Below, in pieces: positions 1 through 8,325 of a DNA stretch of 64,000 nt (within the stretch, counting starts at the first letter, position 1; the number at the start of each line of letters is the position of its first letter). A model generated the notes under the pieces. The model did no database searches. It saw only the letters and a program-made list of their open reading frames with translations, and had not been told where the DNA came from. The position numbers and the translations under genes are program-made. Location: contig OX411548.1 of NCBI GenBank assembly GCA_948146395.1, positions 58,175,020 through 58,239,019 of the forward strand, in the 5' to 3' direction. The DNA is from Fragum whitleyi (Eukaryota > Mollusca > Bivalvia > Cardiida > Cardiidae).

Positions 1-3
1 ACA

Positions 4-187
4 AGGGCCAACGTATTTCTGACTCTGGGCGGGTCCTGATCAGAGTATCTCTCAGAAAGCGGGCTACCAACTCTAGACTGGTCCACATATCGACTATCAG
101 AATAGCCTAAATAGGCTATCCTGATATTCGACAGTGAGACCAGTCTACACCCGACCCGAAAGCGGGCCAGAAATAAGTTGGCCCTAA
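4..187. mobile_element. Palindromic MITE with GGGCCAAC ends
   Basis: The two halves are imperfect reverse complements. The left end reads AGGGCCAACGTATTTCT and the reverse complement of the right end reads AGGGCCAACTTATTTCT. The centre folds on ATAGCCTA-AA-TAGGCTAT. No coding potential. The same terminal words recur in the long inverted repeat at 44004-44281, so both probably belong to one foldback family. Confidence 0.6.
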
Positions 188-294
188 AATTCAACTTATC
201 TTCCTATTTGTGTATCTTTTCTGGTTAACCACATTCGTTAATAAAAGTGTGCACTGGTTTTATTAAACGGTTTGAATGAAATGTTGTTCGTAAT

Positions 295-991
295 GGGGCT
301 GTCACACCACAGCGTATGTCACAGCGTGCTCATGCGCTCGGCACATTCGCTGATGTACGCTAGGCGTTCGTTACTCATTCATCAAAATCAATTAACTTCC
401 TTATCAGAACAGAGTCTCCTTTTTCAATGGACTTCCTTTAATCTTTCGTAGAAGGGTTATACTTTCTTTTATAAGAGGATTTCCAATTAAAAGAAGATCC
501 CTCCATATCTTTTAGGGAGAATAATAATACTATATCATGAGTGTAATTCTATTTCGTAAAGAACTAAGGGAGTCAGTAGAGTGTCTTAGGTCCACATCAT
601 CGGCATCTTGTTTCTTTCTTGAAAACATAATGGCTTAATGTCTATAATTAGTCTGAAGGAACACAGAGAAATATCAGCAAAAAGATACTCATACGTTATT
701 CATACGCTTTCATTCGTTATCAATATGTTACTCGTTCGCTTGCGTACGCTACTCATACGTCGATAAACGTTACCTTAACGGTGACATACGTCGATGTACG
801 TTCTGTGTACGCTACATGTACTCTAGTCATACGTTACACTAACGGTGCGCATACGTTGGTCATTCGTCTAGGATGAAAATCTGACGGGATTACCTGGTTA
901 TACGCTGAAAAGTTGAGCGTATAAGCAGAATTTCTCTATTTCTCATACGCAGGGCATACGTTACTCTCAAACGCTGTGGAGTGACAGCCCC
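295..991. mobile_element. 697-bp non-autonomous TIR element
   Basis: Terminal inverted repeats of about 21 bp begin GGGGCTGTCACACCACAGCG on the left. The right end has the complement with one mismatch (CACTCCAC in place of CACACCAC). The interior has no ORF but is densely studded with short related words such as CATACGTT, GTACGCTA and TCATACGC, like subterminal transposase-binding repeats. The flanks (GTAAT and TTAAT) do not give a clear target duplication, so the superfamily is undecided. It abuts the Tc1-like transposase remnant at 1128-1543, but nothing shows that the two belong together. Confidence 0.55.
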
Positions 992-1127
992 TTAATCAAC
1001 GCTTTGTTGCGTTTATGAAGTATTTTGGAGCGGCTTTCGACTGGTTTGAGTGAGTCTCCGAAATGAATAAATAGAGCGATGAGTGAATAATTTCGAATGA
1101 TTTTGGTGTTTTTCTTAATCGAGATGG

Positions 1128-1543
1128 ACTCATCTGTGAATAGCACGGGGCGCCAGCGTCTTATGCGCCAGCTACCGTGGTCCAATGCCCATGTTAACCG
1201 ACGCCAATTGAACTCGGGACAGCGGAATAGGAATATTTGATCTTCTTGACCTCAGGTTATGCTCATGCAGCCGTGTTCCTATGGTTTGAGTCGAAACTCG
1301 CATTCCCGAGGCGTTTCGAAGGTCGGAAAGTAGCTGCGTTGCCGTAGCAAAACTGTTCCTTCGGGCTTGAATTACCAAAACAAAACGGTCTTCTGCGACG
1401 GAGGTAGCTCTACTCCTACCTCCACCATGTCTCCTTACAGGTGTACCATACTGTTGGTATCGTGCCCAAGCTCTTGTTACAACAGTATGGTGTACCCCCA
1501 GTACCATGCCAACACCACGGTAGGAAGCCCTTTGTTCCACCAT
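1128..1543 (-). pseudogene. Tc1/mariner-type transposase fragment, frameshifted
   Basis: A remnant of a Tc1/mariner (IS630) transposase, the enzyme that excises and pastes the element at TA sites. The N-terminal helix-turn-helix region (VLGVHHTVVTRAWARYQQYG), a GRSR linker and a second helix-turn-helix (TQTIGTRLHEHNLRSRR) are readable in one frame. About 1 kb of coding is expected, but only the DNA-binding part and the first catalytic block survive. After a frameshift near 1210-1225 the reading resumes in another frame and reaches RRWRPVLFTDES. Its aspartate is a catalytic DDE/D residue; family resemblance stops right after it. The second D and the last E/D are absent, so this copy is dead. 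The Tc1 family call comes from motif recognition only. Confidence 0.7.
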
Positions 1544-1708
1544 ACATACAGAACGCCACAGTTGTTCGACTGATAAATGTCATCTGACATTTGTATTAGC
1601 CATGAGTAACGACTTAAAAAGTCAATAAAGTACTGAAAAATAGAAACTAAGCATCTGCACAAAACCTTTACATGTAGAAAATGAGAAAAGACAGGTAAGA
1701 AACCGGGG

Positions 1709-1776
1709 GTCTTCTCTTTACTTCATTAAACAACAAACAACACCATCTTTATGCTGCACCTTGACGAGGCGTTATA
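1709..1776 (-). repeat. B2 terminal split direct repeat
   Basis: 68 bp matching 2312-2379 with one mismatch (C at 1770, G at 2373). It forms the 3' end of the Ngaro-like element on the minus strand. A 336-bp non-coding spacer (1777-2112) lies between it and A2. I see no match for that spacer elsewhere in the window. Confidence 0.8.
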
Positions 1777-2112
1777 GCGTTTATTCTGGAGATAGCAATG
1801 GCAGCAACAACAGCGTCAAGTTTACAAATATACACCAATGAATATGAAACCATAAGCTTGATCATCAAAATAAACTTATTTTCAAAACATGGAACCCACC
1901 TCGCCCAGGAACGACCAGAGATAAAAAACATTTTATCATATGAAAAAACTCTGGAAACCTGTGTCCATTTGTCTATGGCAGGTTCAGAATGTTGGACCTC
2001 ATTCGAAAAAGCCTCATTTTTTTACAGGTTCAATTGCTCACCATTAGCCTATAATCTTTACAATATTTTAACATGATGATGACAATAATGATAAACTCTT
2101 CAATTCATATAT

Positions 2113-2311
2113 TGAGAAAAAAACGATGTGAACAGTTCGCCGTCGTCAGGTAGAATGACCAATACACATATCCCTAAAGACATGTACATACTCACAATAC
2201 CTGATTCACGTGCCATCTTTCCAACCCACTGCACTTTATCCACTGTATTGGACTACGTTACGCGAAGACAATTATTTCGCGCTATTCTAGACGAAACGCG
2301 CGAAATGACCA
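2113..2311 (-). repeat. A2 internal split direct repeat
   Basis: 199 bp that read as identical to 6340-6538. It contains a palindromic core of the form TTTCGCG...CGCGAAA near its element-start end (AATTATTTCGCG ... CGCGCGAAATG). In this element class such a core is a plausible recombinase recognition site. The plus-strand ORF in it is an accident of the repeat, since it occurs in both copies with different tails. Confidence 0.8.
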
Positions 2312-2379
2312 GTCTTCTCTTTACTTCATTAAACAACAAACAACACCATCTTTATGCTGCACCTTGACGAGGGGTTATA
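2312..2379 (-). repeat. B1 internal split direct repeat
   Basis: Directly adjacent to A2 with no intervening base, and 208 bp downstream of the recombinase stop codon. The gap 2380-2588 holds an ATT/ATC-rich simple repeat around 2437-2465. Confidence 0.8.
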
Positions 2380-2588
2380 GAAAATGACCAAAGAACGGGC
2401 TGGTGATGCAGCTGTATGATAGAAATCAATATATTCAATATTATTATTATCATTATTATTATAAATACATTATAACTACTATTACAATTTAACTTTACAT
2501 GAATCACTGCGGAAAACGAAATGCGTTACTCAAAGAAGAACTTTTATTTTTATGTATAAAAGTTTTACTTCCTGCATTTATCGATAAG

Positions 2589-4991
2589 CTACAACCCCAA
2601 TTGACGAGATACCTCCAATCTACTCTCTAAAGAATCAACAACATAACCATCCTTGCTACTTTCACTTCTCCAGCGACCATGACGCTTCCAACATCTATCA
2701 AGAACTCCTGAGTTTGCCGCTAAAGTGGCCCCACCCGATCTAAGCGAGTGTAAACCGAAATTAGAACTAGGAGAAATTTCCTTTATCCGCTTCAAAATTG
2801 TCTCCCTTGCTCTAGTATAGCTCAATGGTTTATCTTTAGTAATTAACTTACAAATAAATTTAGATCTATAACATGGCCTAAATAGATACATATTCATATC
2901 TGTGGTCTGACCCGAAAGCTCCAGATAACGAGATAGAATTCGGTAGGGGCAAGCAACCGTACTTCCCCTAGCAATCACCATTTCGTCACCCTGTCTGTAA
3001 CGATCAGTCTTACTCTTGCGTATTTTTAATGAAAAATGCCCATCAAACATGCTAATATCGTTACATCGCAGGTTTTTAATCTCGTCGTACCTTAGAAAAG
3101 CTGCAAAGCCTAATGAAATAATACAAAGATCTCTTATTATCAAAATATCACTTGAATCACCATATTTATTACACAATTCAACCAATAAGTCTTTCCCAAC
3201 GGGTTCCTTCTTTAATACTGGTTTTGACAATGTACGCTTAGCTGACTCTAAAAGATTCTTCACGTATAAGTTGTCCGTCGGATCGGCCAAATTCTTAAGG
3301 GAATGTGCCCACTTAATGCTGAATATAGAAGATGAAATAACACTATAAGAACACCTTGCACTCATTAGCTCCGTTATGTACAGAGCCACTAAAACTGGAG
3401 AGGCTGGAATAGCTAATCCTCCCTTGGTAACGACAAAGTTTTCCCACCTTTTGAAATAGCTGTAGTATTTACACACTGTACTGTCAGCTCTAGAGTCAAC
3501 CAGATAACCGGCCATCATCTCAGCCAAACCTTCGACATGATCCCTATCTACACCGGCTCTCTCAATTTCCTCGTTGATTCTCTGTTTCAATCCTAGACCT
3601 GAATGATACAAAAAACAGCATTTACCAAAACATTTTACAGCTATAAGACCAAACGTTAAAGGCCGCCCATCAAAAATACCGTTCTTGCCCCTTCCTCGCT
3701 TGGTCAAAACACCTGGCTTGAAAAATATCGACCCTGTAATGATCTCAGATTCATTTTCAGTAGGAAAAAGCAACGGCCAAAACGGTGCAGATTTCCACTC
3801 TGGAACAACAAGTGCACATTTACATTTTTCTTTTTGAATTTTTCGTATACACTTTGCTATCAGTACTGGTGGTGGTACAACCCAGTTGTTTTCGCCGGAC
3901 CAATCAAAGTTAAACGCATCAATACCTGATGTGCCAGGACACCAAAATCTCGAATTAAACCTGGTACATTTTGCATTATAGTCATGGGCAAACCTATCAA
4001 ATGTAAATGGACCCCATGTTTCGCTTACTTTTGAGTAAACCTCATTACAGACTGACCAGTCATCGCCATCGAAGATTCGACTTAATGTGTCCGCCTTCTT
4101 GTTCATTTCCCTAGGAATCCAAACTGACCTAAGATCAATATCATTCTGACTACATACTTTCTCTAATCCTAAAGCGATCGTCTGCAAATCACGCTCACCA
4201 CTTCCAATATGCATTATGCTGCATGCGTTTTTACTGTCTGACTTGACACATACCTGTTTACCTCTGAGCTCATCCTCAAATGTACGTATATACCTGCGAA
4301 TTGCTTCCAACTCTCTCCACGTGGAACTCGAACCTGCTTCCGCTGCAGACCAAGTACCCGACATTTGACTGCTTTCTAAGCCATCTATAAAACCGCCATA
4401 GCCTGTACTACTTGCATCAACATAAATGCTTGTGCACTCTGAGCCGCAAAACATTATGCCTGACTCCCTGAACTTACATTTGTTTAAATTGGAAAGATTT
4501 TTCTTCCAAAACATAAGCTCTTGCAAAGCAAATTCATTCAAAACGACTGATGAATTCCAACTGGTTCTTTCTGCTAAACAGCCATACAAAAATCGTGAAT
4601 GCAAACGAACCACTTTACCCATGACACACTGCATAGATAACAGTTGACCGACCATAGCGGCAAGCAGTCGAACCGAAATCCACACCTTGCCACTTTGTAC
4701 GCGTACTATCAAAATATCGAGCAGCTCTAGCGCTCTCGCCATTCTTTCTTGCACTACCGCTACCGTACCCCTTTCAGCATCCCAATCTAAGCCAAGCCAT
4801 CTAGCAAACTGTTTTGGTTCCCAACACCACTTTTCGTCCGCTATCAAAAACCCGAAATCTACAAGATCGCTTTTCATAAACCTACTGGCAACATATGCTT
4901 TTTTGTAACCCTTTTCGCCACCCATTCCATCGTCGAGAAAAACTACTACCTTGTAACCCAGTGATCTCCACTTCTCGACCACTGTGCGCAT
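2589..4991 (-). CDS. RT (C-terminal part) - RNase H - tyrosine recombinase polyprotein
   Basis: 800 codons from the first ATG. The open frame actually continues upstream to about 5085, so the ATG is only a lower bound. In order: the RT catalytic box VVVFLDDG (D20, D21); RT thumb region; RNase H with YVDAS (D192), WRELEAI (E227), VKSDSKNA (D252) and KKADTLSR (D301); then a C-terminal tyrosine recombinase from about residue 485. That domain has the arginine of AAFLRYDEI (R634), the HSLRSGG box (H748, R751), KRHGRW (H771) and the likely nucleophile Y783 in SKDGYVVDS. RT copies the RNA, RNase H removes the template, and the recombinase should insert the circular DNA product without target duplication. 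All catalytic residues are visible. The only defect is the separation from the RT N-terminus encoded upstream. No methyltransferase domain is seen, in line with Ngaro/PAT rather than DIRS1. Confidence 0.85.
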   Translation of the reverse strand: MRTVVEKWRSLGYKVVVFLDDGMGGEKGYKKAYVASRFMKSDLVDFGFLIADEKWCWEPKQFARWLGLDWDAERGTVAVVQERMARALELLDILIVRVQSGKVWISVRLLAAMVGQLLSMQCVMGKVVRLHSRFLYGCLAERTSWNSSVVLNEFALQELMFWKKNLSNLNKCKFRESGIMFCGSECTSIYVDASSTGYGGFIDGLESSQMSGTWSAAEAGSSSTWRELEAIRRYIRTFEDELRGKQVCVKSDSKNACSIMHIGSGERDLQTIALGLEKVCSQNDIDLRSVWIPREMNKKADTLSRIFDGDDWSVCNEVYSKVSETWGPFTFDRFAHDYNAKCTRFNSRFWCPGTSGIDAFNFDWSGENNWVVPPPVLIAKCIRKIQKEKCKCALVVPEWKSAPFWPLLFPTENESEIITGSIFFKPGVLTKRGRGKNGIFDGRPLTFGLIAVKCFGKCCFLYHSGLGLKQRINEEIERAGVDRDHVEGLAEMMAGYLVDSRADSTVCKYYSYFKRWENFVVTKGGLAIPASPVLVALYITELMSARCSYSVISSSIFSIKWAHSLKNLADPTDNLYVKNLLESAKRTLSKPVLKKEPVGKDLLVELCNKYGDSSDILIIRDLCIISLGFAAFLRYDEIKNLRCNDISMFDGHFSLKIRKSKTDRYRQGDEMVIARGSTVACPYRILSRYLELSGQTTDMNMYLFRPCYRSKFICKLITKDKPLSYTRARETILKRIKEISPSSNFGLHSLRSGGATLAANSGVLDRCWKRHGRWRSESSKDGYVVDSLESRLEVSRQLGL

Positions 4992-5070
4992 GACTTTTGT
5001 AAATATACAGCCTGCAGTTGATATACCAAAAGCTAAAACTGTGTAACAGTAATACCTTTTTCGCTCTCCA

Positions 5071-6312
5071 TCATGCCATGCAAAAACCCAAGTACGTGCA
5101 GTGCTCAGGATATATCATTATGTGGTGATACGCACCCCTTACATCAAAAGTAAATAAAAAATCCCCTTCTGAAAAAAGCTGCCTAGCAACCACATGATCT
5201 TCATAATGACATTTGAATTTGATTAATTCTGGATTGATGTGTCTGCAATCTAATACTAACCTCGGTTTTCCCGACTTACCAAAAGCGACTGTCAATGGAT
5301 TTACAATATAAGGAGCACTATGCTCTTCTCGAATACATCCTTTTTTCAATAACTTTGCTATTTCCTCACGTACAAAAACAGGATTATCTAAAGCAGACTT
5401 ATTATTCCTTAACTCAATGCTACATGGAATATTCATAAATGGCAACTTGTATCCATTTTGTATGACGTCAAGAATGTACGAATTAGCGTTTGCGTTCCTC
5501 CAATGTTGTATACAATTTTTCAGCCTTCCTACAGGCGATGCCAAATTTGCATTTGAATCTTCAGTCATGTCATTATTGATTAAACAGCGCTTATCTGATT
5601 TACTTTCATCTAAATAACGAGATAAAGAGTAACTACTTATCTGCACATTCTTGGAAATAACCACGGGCTCCATTACCGCCTTACAGTCAGCCCTCCAATG
5701 GCCCAATCTCCCACAACGAAAACAAGACCCTGGTCTCGCCGGCCTATTTGCACTGGTCTGTGTAGTCTCCGTAGCATCCTTGTTGGGCTCAGTTGGCGAC
5801 ATGTACGGGCGATATCGTTTTCCTGAGTAACGTCTTCCTTGACGAGCTTTTCTTTCTGTCTGATTATACGCTCGCTGAATCCTCTTCTCATCATCTGAGT
5901 CGTCTGCTAACGGATTACAAACATACTCCTGTACTACTTTCCACCCATGTACCGACGAGTCGGCTAGCTTAATGCACTTCTGTCTATGATTAATGTACTG
6001 AATACCTTCGACTATTTTCTCCTTTGCTCCGGATAAGGCCTCCATATTACCGGTCGAAGCATCTTGTAGAAAACCATTTGCCTGGTTAAGGTTGTCCAAA
6101 ATACGCGCATTTGACTTAAACTGCTCTTCGTGCCCCTTCCTTCTAAATGTGTAAGTGTCCGACCCACCAATACTCTGTTGAATAGCTGACAGCTGAGACT
6201 GGGACAGTTCACGCTGATTTAAATTAATACGCTGCTCAAAGTCTCTAAGCTTTGCGCTCATTAATTCCTCCATTTGAGACAACAGAGAAGATTCCATTGT
6301 CTCTGCTGCCAC
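5071..6312 (-). CDS. Gag-like protein with CCHC knuckle fused to the RT N-terminal part
   Basis: 413 codons, starting 28 bp inside the A1 repeat edge. Residues 1-110 are polar and helix-prone (Gag/capsid-like; no named domain recognised). 135-185 are basic and acidic linker. 197-210 form a perfect zinc knuckle (C197-X2-C200-X4-H205-X4-C210) that would bind the element RNA. From about 310 the RT begins: an LLKKGCIREEHSAPY segment, the GKPRLVLDCRHIN fingers motif and motif A FTFDVRGAYHHI with catalytic D390. The frame stops at 5071-5073, just after a five-A tract at 5082-5086. RT similarity goes on in the next frame, that of the 2589-4991 ORF. This may be a mutation, a homopolymer sequencing error or a translational frameshift; one copy cannot decide. 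In many relatives Gag is a separate ORF, so the Gag-RT fusion is worth noting. Confidence 0.8.
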   Translation of the reverse strand: MAAETMESSLLSQMEELMSAKLRDFEQRINLNQRELSQSQLSAIQQSIGGSDTYTFRRKGHEEQFKSNARILDNLNQANGFLQDASTGNMEALSGAKEKIVEGIQYINHRQKCIKLADSSVHGWKVVQEYVCNPLADDSDDEKRIQRAYNQTERKARQGRRYSGKRYRPYMSPTEPNKDATETTQTSANRPARPGSCFRCGRLGHWRADCKAVMEPVVISKNVQISSYSLSRYLDESKSDKRCLINNDMTEDSNANLASPVGRLKNCIQHWRNANANSYILDVIQNGYKLPFMNIPCSIELRNNKSALDNPVFVREEIAKLLKKGCIREEHSAPYIVNPLTVAFGKSGKPRLVLDCRHINPELIKFKCHYEDHVVARQLFSEGDFLFTFDVRGAYHHIMIYPEHCTYLGFCMA

Positions 6313-6339
6313 GAGTTATGTAGTTATTTAACTTTAAAC

Positions 6340-6538
6340 TGAGAAAAAAACGATGTGAACAGTTCGCCGTCGTCAGGTAGAATGACCAATACACATATCC
6401 CTAAAGACATGTACATACTCACAATACCTGATTCACGTGCCATCTTTCCAACCCACTGCACTTTATCCACTGTATTGGACTACGTTACGCGAAGACAATT
6501 ATTTCGCGCTATTCTAGACGAAACGCGCGAAATGACCA
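6340..6538 (-). repeat. A1 terminal split direct repeat (5' end of Ngaro-like element)
   Basis: Same 199 bp as 2113-2311. It sits immediately upstream of the Gag-RT ORF, so it should hold the promoter of the element. Similarity to A2 ends sharply at AATGACCA on the outer side, which fixes the element end. Confidence 0.8.
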
Positions 6539-6708
6539 TTCCTCATTTTGCACGAGTCTCGCGAAAAAAATTGCGTGTCAAATTTGGTAATGTATACATT
6601 AGATATCTCGTCAATACATTATTGTACAATTTTAAACACGAACACGAATTGTGTTTTTTCTAAATCAGCTCCTGTAGGACAGCGAAAAAGTTTGGTGCTT
6701 AGCAAACT

Positions 6709-6779
6709 TTGAGTAGTATATATTCTTTGGTTGTCGCCTTCTGAGTGTGTACAAATTCCAGTCCAAGATACGCCTATGG
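6709..6779 (-). mobile_element. M1 palindromic MITE, 5'-end fragment
   Basis: The reverse complement reads ATAGGCGTATCTTGGAC..., then CACTCAGAAGGCGACAACC and AAGAATATAT. It matches the starts of the M1 copies at 29096, 45249, 47595 and 48795. Only the terminal 70 bp remain. Confidence 0.6.
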
Positions 6780-6974
6780 TTATATCATAAAGATGGATAA
6801 TTATTATATATAGTTGAATTGCTGTTGGAACATTTAATCGACGGTTAACAGGACTTCGTAGATGCTCTCACAAAAAGACTTTTGAGCAAGATCTAAGTAA
6901 AACCTTAGTTGAAAAAAGAACTTTCTAAACATTTTGATTGATATTTATAGCGTAGTAGATCTTTATAGAGGATA

Positions 6975-7088
6975 TAAAATGAGTGGTCGTTGAATACCTA
7001 ATCTATTATTTAACAAGTCATCTAAAACACATACAAACGAGGCTGTGCCGAATTTTTATCTGTTTAAGATGACAAGTTTAATTAATTA
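6975..7088. repeat. Palindromic repeat, AACTTGTCATCTAAAACA family
   Basis: Two arms (ACAAGTCATCTAAAACA and the complement of TGTTTAAGATGACAAGT) flank a short centre with TTTTTATCTG. A second copy of the same design lies at 25425-25550. Non-coding, MITE-like. Confidence 0.5.
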
Positions 7089-7093
7089 GTATA

Positions 7094-7313
7094 CCCTTTG
7101 CTGTTAAATCCCTGCTTTTTACGTGTCTGTGATTTTATGATTGAGAAAACATTGTGAAAAAAGAAGAAATTGCTTCTGACAAGCAATTTCTTCTTTTTCC
7201 ACACTATTTTCTACCCTACTGAATCGTTATTTTCTAATTAATTCCACTTTAAATTTTCGCCTGCAAAACCTTTGAATTTGGACAGGTCCAAAATTTTGTA
7301 AAACAGGAAAGGG
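7094..7313 (+). mobile_element. 220-bp TTAA MITE, copy 1
   Basis: Terminal CCCTTTGCTG at the left and CAGGAAAGGG at the right, flanked by TATA (a decayed TTAA) and TTAA. TTAA target sites with CCC...GGG ends are the piggyBac signature. The middle is a strong hairpin (AAGAAATTGCTTCTGACAAG and its partner). Same length and sequence as 8878-9097 but inverted. Confidence 0.75.
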
Positions 7314-7888
7314 TTAACTCAAATTTGCAAAATGACGTCAGCAAGTCCATTATGACGTTATTTTCAAAATGATGATATAACATTGATATCCGTTATTATT
7401 GGAACCATTTCCCTGCACATCGGAAAAAGAGTTGCCATTGCTTTCAATCAAAAGGATGTTAAGAAAGAGAAAAAGACATGTAGGTACCTTCCTTTCAAAA
7501 ATATTAAAAACTGCTATAAATTGGGGATTTTTTTCAAATTAAACATCCTAAAATGTTTTTTTTTTTTAATCACATTTCACTGAAAGCAAATGCTTACATA
7601 GTGTGAAGTCCAAGACTATAAGGGTTTCCCCACCATGTGAAAAGAGTGAAAATAACCCAACCCACCAAGGGTTAATTTCAAATTCAGGGTGATTATAAGT
7701 TTCAGAGTGGAAGATTATACGGACCGTGGTGGTCCTAAATCGCTCACCTGAGTATGTGAGTTCCAATTTTTAAGTCTTTTCAGTTTCCCCATGACAACTA
7801 TAGTCATATACAGGATCAAACAACACAGAGCTATAACTTGGAATATAAGAATGAAAGGTATTGTGAATTGTTTTAAAAGATCAATGAA
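7314..7888. other. Non-coding stretch
   Basis: A+T-rich sequence with poly-T (7556-7567). Short ORFs here match no family I recognise. The 3' part (7600-7760) is unclassified. Confidence 0.4.
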
Positions 7889-7991
7889 AACGAGAGCCAT
7901 GTTGGGCATGGCCAAGCATGGACAAGTTTAGTGACCGAATGACAGACGGAGACCATTACCATATCCCCTTCTCCAAACGGCGGGGGATAAA
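7889..7991 (+). mobile_element. H1: HINE/pearl-like element reduced to its two ends
   Basis: The head ACGAGAGCCATGTTGGGCAT resembles the head of H2 (AACAAGAGCCATGTCGGACA). It is followed within 60 bp by a GACAGACGGA microsatellite scrap and a 3' hairpin of the ATCCCC...GGGGAT type followed by AAAAA. The tandem core is missing, leaving head plus tail. Confidence 0.5.
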
Positions 7992-8026
7992 AAAACCCAT
8001 AAAATATTGAAAATGATAATGATTAG

Positions 8027-8268
8027 CCCTTGTCACGCTGAACCCGGAATATTCCTGTCTTGGCAGGAGCTTTAGACAAACATCAGCCTGCAAATAATCT
8101 GCAGTCTGATTATTGTTTATAGCACCTGTTTTTACTTTTTTGAAATCAGAAAAGCTCTAAAAATTAATTTTCACAATAAATTCCCTCGTACATTAAGTGC
8201 ATTCAGTGCTTTCAGGACTTAGATTATGTTGCAAGTTTTTCAAGATTTTTTATTCAGCATGACAAGGG
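8027..8268. mobile_element. 242-bp TTAA MITE, second family (P2)
   Basis: Ends are CCCTTGTCACGCTGAA and TTCAGCATGACAAGGG, flanked by TTAG and TTAA. The middle carries TCTGCAGTCTGATTATTG. A full relative lies at 28472-28711 and partial ones at 29397-29515 and about 47856-48240. The TTAA sites suggest piggyBac-type mobilisation. Confidence 0.65.
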
Positions 8269-8325
8269 TTAAGAACCTATATAACCTCTATCTTTCGACA
8301 GAAAGCCTGAATCAATGCTAAAACA

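Larger units (their letters stand above)
1709..6538 (-). mobile_element. Ngaro/PAT-like tyrosine-recombinase (DIRS-order) retrotransposon
   Basis: A 4,830-bp element read on the minus strand. It has the order A1 repeat, Gag-RT ORF, RT-RNase H-recombinase ORF, B1, A2, spacer, B2. These are the split direct repeats of Ngaro/PAT elements rather than the inverted termini of DIRS1. B1 and A2 abut exactly at 2312/2311, as expected if the internal repeat copies the junction of the two element ends in a circular intermediate. That predicts the outer boundaries at 6538 and 1709. A1 and A2 are identical over 199 bp and B1/B2 differ at one base of 68, so the insertion is young. There is no integrase or protease and no flanking duplication, as is usual for recombinase-integrated elements. 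One frameshift inside RT separates the ORFs. Confidence 0.85.

Noticed and set aside
1709..6538. DIRS1-type element with inverted termini
   Set aside because: The repeats found are direct and split (A1, B1-A2, B2). No inverted terminal repeat and no methyltransferase domain are seen.
2128..6663. Repeated plus-strand ORF (2128-2367 and 6355-6663) as a small gene
   Set aside because: It lies in the A1/A2 direct repeats of the Ngaro-like element, antisense to its genes, and has different tails in the two places.
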